From: Oxalobacteraceae bacterium
GTDB taxonomy: Bacteria; Pseudomonadota; Gammaproteobacteria; Burkholderiales; Burkholderiaceae_D
Reading direction: 5' to 3'
DNA: 21,565 bases
NCBI GenBank assembly: GCA_021151485.1
Contig: JAGKXB010000034.1
Coordinates: forward strand, 1-21,565
Below, in pieces: positions 1 through 7,823 of the stretch. A program made the position numbers and the translations under genes. The notes below the pieces were generated by a model. The model saw only the letters and a list, made by a program, of their open reading frames with translations, made no database searches and was not told the origin of the DNA. Position 1 is the first letter of the stretch. Each line of letters opens with the position of its first letter.

Positions 1-21
1 GTTTTAATGTTTTGATATTTT

Positions 22-35
22 TTGAAATATTTCAA
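22..35. promoter_or_regulatory. Perfect 14-bp palindrome, possible operator
   Basis: TTGAAATATTTCAA reads the same on both strands. It lies about 200 bp upstream of the enoyl-CoA hydratase gene in an AT-rich stretch. A dimeric regulator could bind such a site, but no family is recognised and AT-rich DNA produces palindromes by chance. It is not followed by a T-run that would make it a terminator. Confidence 0.25.
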
Positions 36-100
36 TTCTTCCAGTCGTCCATGCATTAATAAGTAAATTCTTCAACACTCCACCCGATATACCTATATAT

Positions 101-177
101 CTAATGTCTGCATTAGTCTGCATTAGTCTGCATTAGTCTGCATTAGTCTGCATTAGTCTGCATTAGTCTGCATTAGT
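101..177. repeat. Tandem 10-bp repeat (CATTAGTCTG)n
   Basis: Six perfect, uninterrupted copies of CATTAGTCTG run from 111 to 170. A 7-base partial copy (CATTAGT) follows at 171-177, and an imperfect unit (CTAATGTCTG) precedes at 101-110. The array ends about 65 bp upstream of the enoyl-CoA hydratase start, in the probable promoter or leader. Identical copies mean recent slippage-type expansion, so copy number is likely to vary between strains. The 10-bp period is close to one helical turn, so each copy would face the same side of the DNA. There are no spacers, so it is not a CRISPR array. Confidence 0.95.
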
Positions 178-242
178 TGAATATAGGTTTACGTGATTTC
201 TTCATCTTGTTTTTGCCAGCCAACATTTAAAAGGTTATTTTC

Positions 243-1034
243 ATGCAGTCCTTTATTAATATTTCCGTCCAACAAAAGCTGGCGACGCTCACCTTCGATC
301 GTCCAGAGCGTAAAAATGCATTGCGTTTTGAGACTTATGCGGTGTTGGGGGATTGGTTTCGTCAACTAGCAAATACCAGTGATATCAAAGCGGTAGTAAT
401 GACTGGGGCCGAGGACAATTTTTGTTCAGGCGGCGATGTGCACGACATCATTGGTCCGCTGACGCAGTTTGAGATGCCGGAATTATTGGAATTTACCCGT
501 ATGACCAGTGCGGTAGTGCAGGCAATGCGAGCTTGTCCGCAACCGATGATTGCTGCCGTCGATGGCGTATGCGCCGGTGCAGGTGCGGCGTTGGCATTGG
601 CATGTGATATACGTTTTGGCACCGCGCGTAGCAAGACGGCGTTTTTGTTTTCTCGCGTTGGTTTGGCAGGGTGTGATATGGGTGTGAGTACTTTTCTGCC
701 GCGTGTGATTGGACTAGGGCGCGCCAGTGAGTTGTTATACAGCGGGCGTGCTATGGATGGGGAAGAAGCCGAACGATGGGGTTTTTTTAATCGTTTATGC
801 TCACCAGATGTTTTGTTGGGTGAGGCGCAGGCGTTTGCGTTGGAGTTGGCAAACGGGCCGACGGTGGCGCATGCCATGACGAAAAAAATGTTGCAGCAAG
901 AATGGAATATGAGTCTGCAAGAAGCATTGCAAGCAGAAGCGCAAGCACAGGCAATGTGTATGACGACACAGGATTTTAAGCGTGCTTATCAGGCGTTTGT
1001 GGCGAAGACTCAACCTGTTTTTGAGGGGAACTAA
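243..1034 (+). CDS. Enoyl-CoA hydratase/isomerase family protein (crotonase superfamily)
   Basis: This 263-residue protein has the usual length and layout of a crotonase. The oxyanion-hole motif FCSGGDV lies near residues 60-66 and [15 protein letters not shown] at 108-122. Neither glutamate of classical enoyl-CoA hydratase (E144 and E164 in the rat enzyme) is present: the aligned positions are A116 and about R138. An aspartate, D145 in AGCDMG, sits where dienoyl-CoA isomerase has its catalytic Asp. This pattern suggests a specialised hydratase, isomerase or ring-processing subfamily, not a broken gene. The start is supported by AAGG at 231-234. With the acyl-CoA dehydrogenase and RidA genes downstream it resembles the accessory genes of 2-aminobenzoyl-CoA degradation clusters. 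The exact substrate cannot be read from the sequence. Confidence 0.9.
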   Translation: MQSFINISVQQKLATLTFDRPERKNALRFETYAVLGDWFRQLANTSDIKAVVMTGAEDNFCSGGDVHDIIGPLTQFEMPELLEFTRMTSAVVQAMRACPQPMIAAVDGVCAGAGAALALACDIRFGTARSKTAFLFSRVGLAGCDMGVSTFLPRVIGLGRASELLYSGRAMDGEEAERWGFFNRLCSPDVLLGEAQAFALELANGPTVAHAMTKKMLQQEWNMSLQEALQAEAQAQAMCMTTQDFKRAYQAFVAKTQPVFEGN

Positions 1035-1101
1035 TACAGCTAAGTTTTGTTTTCTGGTTTGTCCTCATAGTTAAATGTGCTTTATCGGTAGTGGATACCC
1101 C

Positions 1102-1183
1102 ATCTAACTGATATTAGATAAATTATTAAAAAGTCAATAAATTGTTAAAATAATCGGCAGTTCCACAGAGTGGAATTTCTGTG
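1102..1183. other. Two short inverted repeats upstream of the repeat-protein gene
   Basis: The 204-bp gap between the hydratase gene and the repeat-protein gene is AT-rich. It holds ATCTAA/TTAGAT (1102-1107 and 1114-1119, 6-nt loop) and TTCCAC/GTGGAA (1161-1166 and 1170-1175, 3-nt loop). The second can refold through CACAGA (1164-1169) with TCTGTG (1178-1183). No T-run follows, so they are not clear terminators. They may be operators or leader structure for the downstream gene. No convincing -35/-10 pair and no TTCG-N16-TTCG (hrpII-type) box was seen here. Confidence 0.35.
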
Positions 1184-1238
1184 AGTATCTTATGCCCCTT
1201 GGCACTATTGCTATTTTTAAACATCATTGGTCTCACTT

Positions 1239-3407
1239 ATGTACAACATTTACCCAACTGCAATTTCGGCGAACCAATCCAGTTACCCGCGATCTATAGC
1301 AAGTCAAACGGTTAGTTCAAAAGCGCCACTGCTTGCCAAGTTGAAGGAGTCCTCAACCTCTTTGGATGAACAAAAAGCCCTAGTGACAGAGCTGTGTGAC
1401 TTATCTAATGGTGATATCAATGCTGTGATGGATAGCGACGGCAATCGGTTGATTGATATCGCAGTAGAGATCGCACAAAAAAACAATGATGGGTCGTTCG
1501 CAGTGTATTTAGTTGGTGATTGCAGTGCTGACTTGAGTCTTTGTAAGGCGGTTTACGAATTATCGCCAAATGAGCAGAGTGTGAAAGAAATGGGTGCTTT
1601 GATTAAGCAAATTTACGAGGCAACACCCCTGTCGCACCAACCGCAATTTTATGTGGAAATACAAAACGGCATACAAAATGAAACACTGCATTTGTCTTTG
1701 CTAGAAGCAAGAAAGTTGGCGCAGACGAGCGTGTTATTTCAACATCAATGGAAAAGGGGGCATGAGCATCATAAGGACTTTTTCTTGACGCCACGCAACA
1801 ATACGAATTTCGTTCTTTTCCGAAACGTCATGTATGCGGCAATGGGCCGATCAGTCGATACTTGTATATTGCCAAAGGACCTACCTTTGCTTCTTGATGC
1901 TGTGAACTATCTCGAGATAAAAGACACGAGCCCTGTCATCCAGTTGCTTGTCACAGCAGATAATCTTGAGAGTTACCTGAATGAAAACTCTTTGACGCCC
2001 GATGAAATACAGGCAATTCAACAAGCATCCCAACAATCACGCAGTACCCTGAGTGAAGAAATAGCGCAAAAATGGAACAACCTGAAGGCTTGTAGAGAGA
2101 TTTACACCCATATAGCGTTATATGCCAAATCAGATGAGGATTTTCAATCGGTTTTAGACATGATTGCTGTGATCAAAAATCATCCTGGCGCAAGCAATTT
2201 GTTCAATGATCTGTACATTTACGAAAGCCTGCTGTCTATTGGAAATGGCATGACACCTCATTCCGAAAGAAAAAGAGTCGTGCAATTGATCCGGATGCTT
2301 ATTGAAGATAATCCGTCAGGAATAGCGTTATTCGCTACCCCTGCTATACGAAACATGCTCGTTAACGTGGGGCAGGTAGTCACTTGTGATTATGCGAGAG
2401 AATGCATTGCCGTGGTAATCGATGGGATGCTTGTGAATAGTCCGGAAGGGCAAACCTTATTTACCAATGTTGCTACACGTGACATGCTGATCCAGATGGG
2501 TAATTCAGCATTATTTGATGATGCAAGAGAATGGATTGCTAGGGCAATCGCCAGCATTACGATGACTAAAGAAGGGCGAATCTTATTTGCCAACGCTACT
2601 ACACGCGACATGCTGATCATGATGGGCAACGAAGCTAATCGTGATGGGCTAAGGGAATGGATTCCCAGGGCAATCGCTAGCATTACCTCCAACAATTCAT
2701 TAGGACAAACTGTATTCGCTAATGATGCTACACGCGACATGCTGATTATGATGGGCAACGAAGTAACTGATGATGGACCAAGGGGATGGATTGCTAGGGC
2801 AATCGCTAGTATTGCTATGACTCAAGAAGGGCGAATCTTATTTACGAATGTTGCTACACGAAGCATGCTGCTTAAGATGAGCAAGGTAGCGGTTGATAGT
2901 TGGGTGAAAAAATGGATTGCCCGCGTAGCTATCCGGATTAACATTGATAATCCGGAAATGCTAACCTCATTTGCGAGTGAGGCTATGCGTGACATTTTGA
3001 TCAACGCGGGGAACGCAGCCGTTTCTGAGGTGGCAAAAGGATTGGTTGCTAGGGCAATTGACAGTATTACCTCCTATAGTCCGGAAGGGAGAGCTTTATT
3101 CACAAATGCGGCTATACGTGACATGCTGATCAACATGGGGAATCTAACCACTTCTGCTGCAGTCATTTCTGATAAGGTAAGAAAATGGATTGTCAGGGCA
3201 ATCGATAGCATTACTTCCAATAATCCAGAAGGAAAAACCTTGTTTGCCAATGATGCTATGCGGGACATGCTGATTAATATGCGCAACGCAGCAATCTCTA
3301 ATAATCTCAAGGACCATATTACGAAGACAATCGGATTCTTATTCCTTTCCAAAAGATCGCTTGATTTCTCTCAAAATGAATCCAATAAAAAACCAAGAAA
3401 TTATTAA
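1239..3407 (+). CDS. BTB/POZ-like protein with eight ~43-residue helical repeats; candidate effector
   Basis: No named family is recognised with certainty. From ATG 1239 the protein has 722 residues; a TTG at 1227 would add four, and neither start has a clear ribosome binding site. Residues ~1-130 are Ser-rich at first, then helical. Residues ~135-240 follow the order of a BTB/POZ fold: strand FYVEIQN, a second strand and helix (ETLHLSLLEARKLAQTSVLF), FFLTP, then NFVLFRNVMYAAMGR and a Leu-rich pair of helices (DLPLLLDAVNYLEIKD). Residues 355 to about 702 are eight tandem repeats ending in a W-I-A-R-A-I-A/D-S-I helix, likely an ARM/HEAT-type solenoid. There is no Sec signal peptide or membrane segment. 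BTB proteins are rare in bacteria and known mainly from amoeba-associated species, where they are thought to act on host ubiquitin ligases. The gene separates two metabolic genes and looks acquired. The effector role is inferred. Confidence 0.75.
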   Translation: MYNIYPTAISANQSSYPRSIASQTVSSKAPLLAKLKESSTSLDEQKALVTELCDLSNGDINAVMDSDGNRLIDIAVEIAQKNNDGSFAVYLVGDCSADLSLCKAVYELSPNEQSVKEMGALIKQIYEATPLSHQPQFYVEIQNGIQNETLHLSLLEARKLAQTSVLFQHQWKRGHEHHKDFFLTPRNNTNFVLFRNVMYAAMGRSVDTCILPKDLPLLLDAVNYLEIKDTSPVIQLLVTADNLESYLNENSLTPDEIQAIQQASQQSRSTLSEEIAQKWNNLKACREIYTHIALYAKSDEDFQSVLDMIAVIKNHPGASNLFNDLYIYESLLSIGNGMTPHSERKRVVQLIRMLIEDNPSGIALFATPAIRNMLVNVGQVVTCDYARECIAVVIDGMLVNSPEGQTLFTNVATRDMLIQMGNSALFDDAREWIARAIASITMTKEGRILFANATTRDMLIMMGNEANRDGLREWIPRAIASITSNNSLGQTVFANDATRDMLIMMGNEVTDDGPRGWIARAIASIAMTQEGRILFTNVATRSMLLKMSKVAVDSWVKKWIARVAIRINIDNPEMLTSFASEAMRDILINAGNAAVSEVAKGLVARAIDSITSYSPEGRALFTNAAIRDMLINMGNLTTSAAVISDKVRKWIVRAIDSITSNNPEGKTLFANDAMRDMLINMRNAAISNNLKDHITKTIGFLFLSKRSLDFSQNESNKKPRNY
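2301..3344 (+). repeat. Eight in-frame coding repeats, 126-144 bp each
   Basis: Repeat starts are at 2301, 2433, 2559, 2685, 2814, 2940, 3069 and 3213, encoding 44, 42, 42, 43, 42, 43, 48 and about 44 residues. The core pattern is P-E-G-x-x-L-F-x-N-x-A-T-R-D-M-L-I, then M-G-N, a variable loop, and W-I-A-R-A-I-x-S-I. Repeats 2-4 are closest to one another. Repeats 1, 5, 6 and 8 are more divergent, and repeat 7 carries a five-residue loop insertion. Divergent end units and similar middle units are what internal duplication of a solenoid gives. Confidence 0.9.
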
Positions 3408-3510
3408 CGATTGTTTCGTTGAGCGACTTGACTGGCAGGATGAGCAAATGCATCAACCTCAATTTTCTATAAAAGTAGAAAACCGCATACAAAACGAAAC
3501 GATTAAGTAA
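3376..3510 (+). pseudogene. Remnant of a second copy of the BTB-like gene
   Basis: A 44-codon open frame, offset +1 to the end of the repeat-protein gene, runs from ATG 3376 to TAA 3508-3510. Codons at 3451-3501 read HQPQFSIKVENRIQNET. This aligns without gaps to HQPQFYVEIQNGIQNET at 1635-1685 of the intact gene: 11 of 17 residues and 40 of 51 bases agree. The matching part is the first strand of the BTB-like region. Nothing on either side of the 51 bases is obviously alike. I read it as a scrap of a paralogue or of a duplicated N-terminal segment. A real short peptide cannot be excluded. The stop lies 6 nt before the acyl-CoA dehydrogenase start. Confidence 0.6.
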
Positions 3511-3516
3511 AACATC

Positions 3517-4704
3517 ATGTCAGATAACAGTCATTCGGAATGGCCATTTTTCAACCCACAACACCAGGCCTTAGAGCAAAAAATCCACACTTGGGTGCAT
3601 AGCGTTCAACAGTTCACCGCAGTAGAAGAAAACGTCGATACAACTTGTCGCCATTGGGTGCAACAACTAGCTCAGGCCGGTTGGTTGCACTACGCCGTTG
3701 CCGGCGCTACTTACGGTGGCAATACGAATGCCATGGACATGCGGGCATTTTGTTTGATCCGCGAAACGTTAGCACGTCATTGTGCGTTGGCGGAGTTTGC
3801 TTTTGCCATGCAAGGTTTGGGATCGGGGGCAATTGCTTTGTTTGGTACGGATACGCAAAAACAGCGTTATCTGCCTGCTGTGGCAAAAGGTGAGTCGATT
3901 GCGGCATTTGCCTTGTCGGAAGTGGATGCTGGTTCAGATGCGGCGGCTTTGCAATGTTTGGCGCAGCAGGATGAGGTGGGTAATTACATCTTAAATGGCG
4001 AAAAAACTTGGGTGTCTAATGGTGGGATAGCGGATTTTTATGTCTTATTTGCTCGTACTGGAGAAGCACCGGGTGCAAAGGGTATTTCTGCATTTATCGT
4101 CGATGCGGATACGCCGGGCTTGAGTATCGCTGAACGCATCAATGTCATGGCGCCACATCCGCTGGCGCGACTCACTTTGCGCAATTGCCATTTGTCGTCA
4201 ACGCAGCGTTTGGGCGAAGCGGGGCAGGGATTCAAGATCGCGATGGCGACGCTGGATGTGTTTCGGATTTCCGTCGCTGCTGCCGCTTTGGGATTTGCGC
4301 GGCGTGCGTTAGATGAAGCTTTGGCGCGTGTTGCAACGCGGCAAATGTTTGGTCGCACCTTGGCGGATTTTCAATTAACACAAGCCAAATTAGCCGACAT
4401 GGCAACGGGCATTGATAGTGCTGCTTTGCTGACGTATCGTGCCGCCTGGTTGTTGGATCAGGGAAAATCGATTACCAAAGAAGCGGCTATGGCCAAGATG
4501 GCAGCGACGGAAATAGCGCAGCAAGTGATTGATGCAGCATTGCAAATGATGGGTGGTCTGGGATTGGTGAGTGGACAGCCAGTTGAATGCTTGTATCGTG
4601 AAATTCGCGCTCTACGAATTTATGAGGGGGCGACGGAAGTGCAGCAATTAATCATTGCACGTGAATTATTAAGAGAAAGATTGCTCCAAAAAGAAAAGGA
4701 ATAA
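3517..4704 (+). CDS. Acyl-CoA dehydrogenase family protein
   Basis: This 395-residue flavoenzyme is of normal family length and oxidises an acyl-CoA thioester with FAD, passing electrons to ETF. The FAD/substrate motif [11 protein letters not shown] is at ~131-141, WVSNGG follows near 167, the R-Q-M-F-G-R and A-D-M segments belong to the C-terminal helical domain, and [10 protein letters not shown] holds the expected catalytic base at E370. It stops 3 nt before the RidA gene, so the two are surely cotranscribed. No Shine-Dalgarno is visible before ATG 3517, where the sequence comes directly off the paralogue remnant. Its native leader may have been lost, or translation may be coupled to the upstream short frame. 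Together with the hydratase gene it suits an aromatic or short-chain acyl-CoA pathway; the substrate is unknown. Confidence 0.93.
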   Translation: MSDNSHSEWPFFNPQHQALEQKIHTWVHSVQQFTAVEENVDTTCRHWVQQLAQAGWLHYAVAGATYGGNTNAMDMRAFCLIRETLARHCALAEFAFAMQGLGSGAIALFGTDTQKQRYLPAVAKGESIAAFALSEVDAGSDAAALQCLAQQDEVGNYILNGEKTWVSNGGIADFYVLFARTGEAPGAKGISAFIVDADTPGLSIAERINVMAPHPLARLTLRNCHLSSTQRLGEAGQGFKIAMATLDVFRISVAAAALGFARRALDEALARVATRQMFGRTLADFQLTQAKLADMATGIDSAALLTYRAAWLLDQGKSITKEAAMAKMAATEIAQQVIDAALQMMGGLGLVSGQPVECLYREIRALRIYEGATEVQQLIIARELLRERLLQKEKE

Positions 4705-4707
4705 TGC

Positions 4708-5103
4708 ATGGACATTTTGCAACCAGAAAACTGGCCGCAGCCTAAGGGTTATTCCAATGGTGTTGTTACTACTTACTCAGGGCGTATGGTGTTTGTCAGC
4801 GGTATGGTTGGATGGGATGCTCAGGAGCGTTTTCAAACCAACGACTTTACGGGGCAGGTACGGCAGGCTTTGCAAAATGTGGTGACGGTCTTGGCTGAAG
4901 CTCAAGCGCATCCTGAGCATATTGTGCGGATGACTTGGTATGTGGTGGATAAACAGGAATATCTAGTGGCGCGTACAGAGATTGGTAAAGTCTATCGGGA
5001 GATCATGGGCATGCATTTTCCAGCGATGACAGTGGTGCAGGTGGTGTCGTTGATAGAGGATTTGGCGCGGGTGGAGATTGAAATCACAGCATGTGTGCCT
5101 TGA
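4708..5103 (+). CDS. RidA-family (YjgF/YER057c/UK114) protein lacking the canonical arginine
   Basis: The 131 residues show the small trimeric RidA fold: GRMVFVSGMVGWD near 26-38, the V-R-Q-A-L-Q-N-V helix, and the C-terminal VEIEITA. In RidA the arginine of the P-A-R-S motif (R105) is required for enamine/imine hydrolysis. Here that segment is FPAMTVV, with M107 at the arginine position, so ordinary 2-aminoacrylate deaminase activity is not expected. Divergent Rid proteins of this kind occur beside acyl-CoA dehydrogenase and hydratase genes in 2-aminobenzoyl-CoA and related aromatic clusters, where they may act on a pathway imine or enol. AAGGA at 4696-4700 gives a good ribosome binding site. 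The stop codon overlaps the heat-shock promoter of clpB. Confidence 0.88.
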   Translation: MDILQPENWPQPKGYSNGVVTTYSGRMVFVSGMVGWDAQERFQTNDFTGQVRQALQNVVTVLAEAQAHPEHIVRMTWYVVDKQEYLVARTEIGKVYREIMGMHFPAMTVVQVVSLIEDLARVEIEITACVP

Positions 5104-5125
5104 AAAGGCTTGGTGTGTCCCAATT
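5099..5125 (+). promoter_or_regulatory. Sigma-32 (RpoH)-type heat-shock promoter for clpB
   Basis: CTTGAAA at 5099-5105 is a full match to the sigma-32 -35 consensus. Twelve bases later TCCCAATT (5118-5125) matches five of the seven specified positions of CCCCATnT. The -35 element includes the TGA stop of the RidA gene. Transcription would start near 5132, about 30 nt before the clpB ATG. ClpB is a classical RpoH target, which supports the call. Confidence 0.75.
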
Positions 5126-5160
5126 TATTTCGTCATCACTAAACAACTTTGGAGTACATC

Positions 5161-7797
5161 ATGCGTCAAGACAAACTGACAACCAAATTACAAGAAGCAT
5201 TGGCAGATGCACAAAGTCTGGCGGTTGGAAACGACCACCAATATATTGAGCCTGTGCATTTGCTGCTGGCTTTGCTGAAGCAGGAAGACGGCAGCAGTCG
5301 TTCGATTTTGCAAAAAGCCGGTGTCAATGTGAATGGCTTATCGGCTGCATTAACACCAGCGCTTGAGCGCTTACCTAAGGTGACGGGAAATGGTGGTCAG
5401 GTGCAAGTTGGGCGTGACTTATTGTCCCTGTTGAATTTGGCTGACAAAGAAGCACAAAAACGCAACGATCAATTTATTGCTAGCGAAATGGTATTGCTGG
5501 GCATGTGCGATGACAAATCGGACGCAGGCAAGTTGGCGCGTGAAAATGGCTTGAGCCGTAAATCACTGGAAGCCGCTATTTTGGCTGTACGTGGTGGTGG
5601 TAACGTTAATTCGCAGGAAGCAGAAGGGCAGCGTGAAGCCCTCAAAAAATACACTTTGGATTTAACAGAACGTGCTCGCATGGGCAAATTAGATCCAGTG
5701 ATTGGACGTGACGATGAAATCCGCCGTGCGATTCAAGTCTTGCAACGTCGTAGCAAAAATAATCCCGTTTTAATTGGCGAACCCGGCGTTGGCAAAACCG
5801 CGATTGTGGAAGGTTTGGCACAGCGTATTGTCAATGGTGAAGTGCCAGAAAGTTTGAAATCCAAGCGTGTCTTATCGCTAGACATGGCAGCCTTGGTAGC
5901 TGGTGCTAAATTTCGTGGTGAATTTGAAGAACGCTTGAAATCTGTCTTAAAAGAATTAGCGCAGGATAAAGGGCAAACCATCGTTTTTATTGACGAAATG
6001 CATACCTTGGTCGGTGCTGGTAAGGCAGATGGTGCGATGGATGCGGGGAATATGTTGAAGCCCGCGCTGGCGCGTGGCGAATTGCATTGCGTTGGCGCGA
6101 CGACCCTGGACGAATATCGCAAATACATCGAAAAAGACGCAGCGCTGGAGCGGCGTTTTCAACGCATTATGGTTGACGAGCCCAGTGTAGAAGCGACGGT
6201 GGCAATTTTGCGTGGCTTGCAGGATAAGTATGAATTGCATCACAAGGTAGAAATCACCGATGCAGCCATCATTGCCGCAGCAGAATTGTCGCATCGCTAT
6301 ATCACCGATCGCTTTTTGCCTGATAAGGCGATTGATTTGATCGATGAAGCGGCTTCTAAAATCAAGATTGAAATCGACTCTAAACCAGAAGTCATGGATA
6401 AATTGGAGCGCCGCTTGATTCAATTAAAAATTGAGCGTGAAGCGGTGAAAAAAGAAAAAGATGAGGCGTCACAACGGCGTTTGAACTTGATTGAAGAAGA
6501 AATCCTCAAGTTGCAGCGTGAATACAACGATTTTGAAGAAATCTTAAAAGCTGAAAAAGCTATCGTCCAAGGTAGCACGCACATCAAACAAGAAATAGAA
6601 AAAATCAAGCAGCAAATGGAAGAAGCGACGCGCAAGAGCGATTGGCAAAAGGTGTCGGAGTTGCAATACGGTAAATTGCCTGAGTTGGAAGCGCAATTGA
6701 AGCAAGCTGATACTAACGTTGCAGAAGAAAAACCTGAACACGCTAAATTGTTGCGTACTCAGGTTGGTGCAGAAGAAATCGCGGAAGTTGTGTCGCGCGC
6801 AACAGGTATTCCTGTTTCTCGCATGATGCAAGGCGAACGTGAAAAGTTATTGCAAATGGAAGATGTTTTGCATCAACGTGTGGTGGGACAACATGAAGCT
6901 ATCGTCGCTGTATCGGATGCAATTCGTCGTTCCCGCGCTGGTTTAGGCGATGAAAATCGCCCTTATGGTTCGTTCATGTTTTTAGGCCCAACTGGTGTGG
7001 GTAAGACTGAATTGTGCAAGGCGTTGGCCGGATTCTTATTTGATACCGAAGAATCCTTAATACGTATCGATATGAGCGAGTTCATGGAAAAGCATTCCGT
7101 CGCGCGTTTGATCGGAGCGCCTCCTGGCTATGTAGGATATGATGAGGGCGGTTATTTGACGGAAGCCGTGCGGCGCAAACCGTATAGCGTGATTTTGCTG
7201 GATGAAGTGGAAAAAGCACATCACGATGTCTTCAACGTTTTGTTGCAAGTATTGGATGATGGCCGCATGACAGATGGGCAAGGGCGCACGGTGGATTTCA
7301 AAAATACCGTGATTGTGATGACCTCCAATTTGGGCGCACACAAAATCCAGGCGATGCAGGCAGCCCATGTGTCACATAATGTGGATGTAGCGCAAATTCC
7401 ACAAGAGCATGATGCGGCAGCAGTGAAAGCAGCAGTGATGGCGGAAGTAAAAGAACATTTCCGCCCGGAATTCATCAACCGTATTGATGAAATTGTGGTG
7501 TTCCACGCTTTGGATGAAAAGAATATTGGTGCGATTGCCAAAGTCCAATTGCATATTTTGGAACAACGTTTGGCAAGAATGGAGATGGGATTAGAAATCT
7601 CCGAAGGCGCTTTGCAAAGAATCGCTGAAGCCGGCTTTGATCCTGTGTACGGCGCCCGGCCTTTAAAACGCGCCATACAGCAAATGATAGAAAATCCTAT
7701 TTCTAAATTGATTTTAGAAGGGTGTTTTGGTGCGAAAGATACGATTGCCATTCACATTAAAAATGGTGAGTTAGTGTTTGAGAAACAAAGTGAGTAA
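5161..7797 (+). CDS. clpB: ATP-dependent disaggregase ClpB
   Basis: Hexameric AAA+ chaperone that, with DnaK, pulls proteins out of aggregates after heat stress. From ATG 5161 it has 878 residues, close to the E. coli length (857). The N-terminal Clp repeat domain covers ~1-150. The first AAA+ module has Walker A GEPGVGKT (206-213) and Walker B with D278/E279. A charged coiled-coil middle domain spans ~400-540. The second module has Walker A GPTGVGKT (609-616) and Walker B D681/E682. The middle domain separates ClpB from ClpA and ClpC. I prefer ATG 5161 because GGAG at 5151-5154 is well placed and [14 protein letters not shown] is a normal ClpB start; a TTG 12 nt upstream is not needed. It is expressed from a sigma-32-like promoter. 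Confidence 0.97.
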   Translation: MRQDKLTTKLQEALADAQSLAVGNDHQYIEPVHLLLALLKQEDGSSRSILQKAGVNVNGLSAALTPALERLPKVTGNGGQVQVGRDLLSLLNLADKEAQKRNDQFIASEMVLLGMCDDKSDAGKLARENGLSRKSLEAAILAVRGGGNVNSQEAEGQREALKKYTLDLTERARMGKLDPVIGRDDEIRRAIQVLQRRSKNNPVLIGEPGVGKTAIVEGLAQRIVNGEVPESLKSKRVLSLDMAALVAGAKFRGEFEERLKSVLKELAQDKGQTIVFIDEMHTLVGAGKADGAMDAGNMLKPALARGELHCVGATTLDEYRKYIEKDAALERRFQRIMVDEPSVEATVAILRGLQDKYELHHKVEITDAAIIAAAELSHRYITDRFLPDKAIDLIDEAASKIKIEIDSKPEVMDKLERRLIQLKIEREAVKKEKDEASQRRLNLIEEEILKLQREYNDFEEILKAEKAIVQGSTHIKQEIEKIKQQMEEATRKSDWQKVSELQYGKLPELEAQLKQADTNVAEEKPEHAKLLRTQVGAEEIAEVVSRATGIPVSRMMQGEREKLLQMEDVLHQRVVGQHEAIVAVSDAIRRSRAGLGDENRPYGSFMFLGPTGVGKTELCKALAGFLFDTEESLIRIDMSEFMEKHSVARLIGAPPGYVGYDEGGYLTEAVRRKPYSVILLDEVEKAHHDVFNVLLQVLDDGRMTDGQGRTVDFKNTVIVMTSNLGAHKIQAMQAAHVSHNVDVAQIPQEHDAAAVKAAVMAEVKEHFRPEFINRIDEIVVFHALDEKNIGAIAKVQLHILEQRLARMEMGLEISEGALQRIAEAGFDPVYGARPLKRAIQQMIENPISKLILEGCFGAKDTIAIHIKNGELVFEKQSE

Positions 7798-7823
7798 TAC
7801 ATAAATAAAAATTAGGAAGAAAT

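Noticed and set aside
101..177. CRISPR array
   Set aside because: The units are 10 bp, contiguous and identical, with no spacers and no cas genes nearby.
362..877. 171-residue open frame antisense to the hydratase gene
   Set aside because: Low-complexity composition, no ribosome binding site, and fully inside a well-supported gene. Other long antisense frames (e.g. 7221-7751, 8201-8626, 15138-15623) are rejected for the same reason.
1227..1238. TTG start for the BTB-like gene
   Set aside because: No ribosome binding site precedes it, and an ATG lies four codons downstream.
1035..1238. hrpII-type box (TTCG-N16-TTCG) before the candidate effector
   Set aside because: No TTCG pair with this spacing is present, so there is no sequence evidence for type III-linked regulation.
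2390..3352. Antisense frames across the repeat region of the BTB-like gene
   Set aside because: They repeat only because the sense strand repeats; no start signals or independent features.
5149..5160. TTG start for clpB
   Set aside because: The GGAG at 5151-5154 serves ATG 5161, and ClpB proteins begin M-R-x-D-K-L; the TTG would place the ribosome binding site inside the gene.
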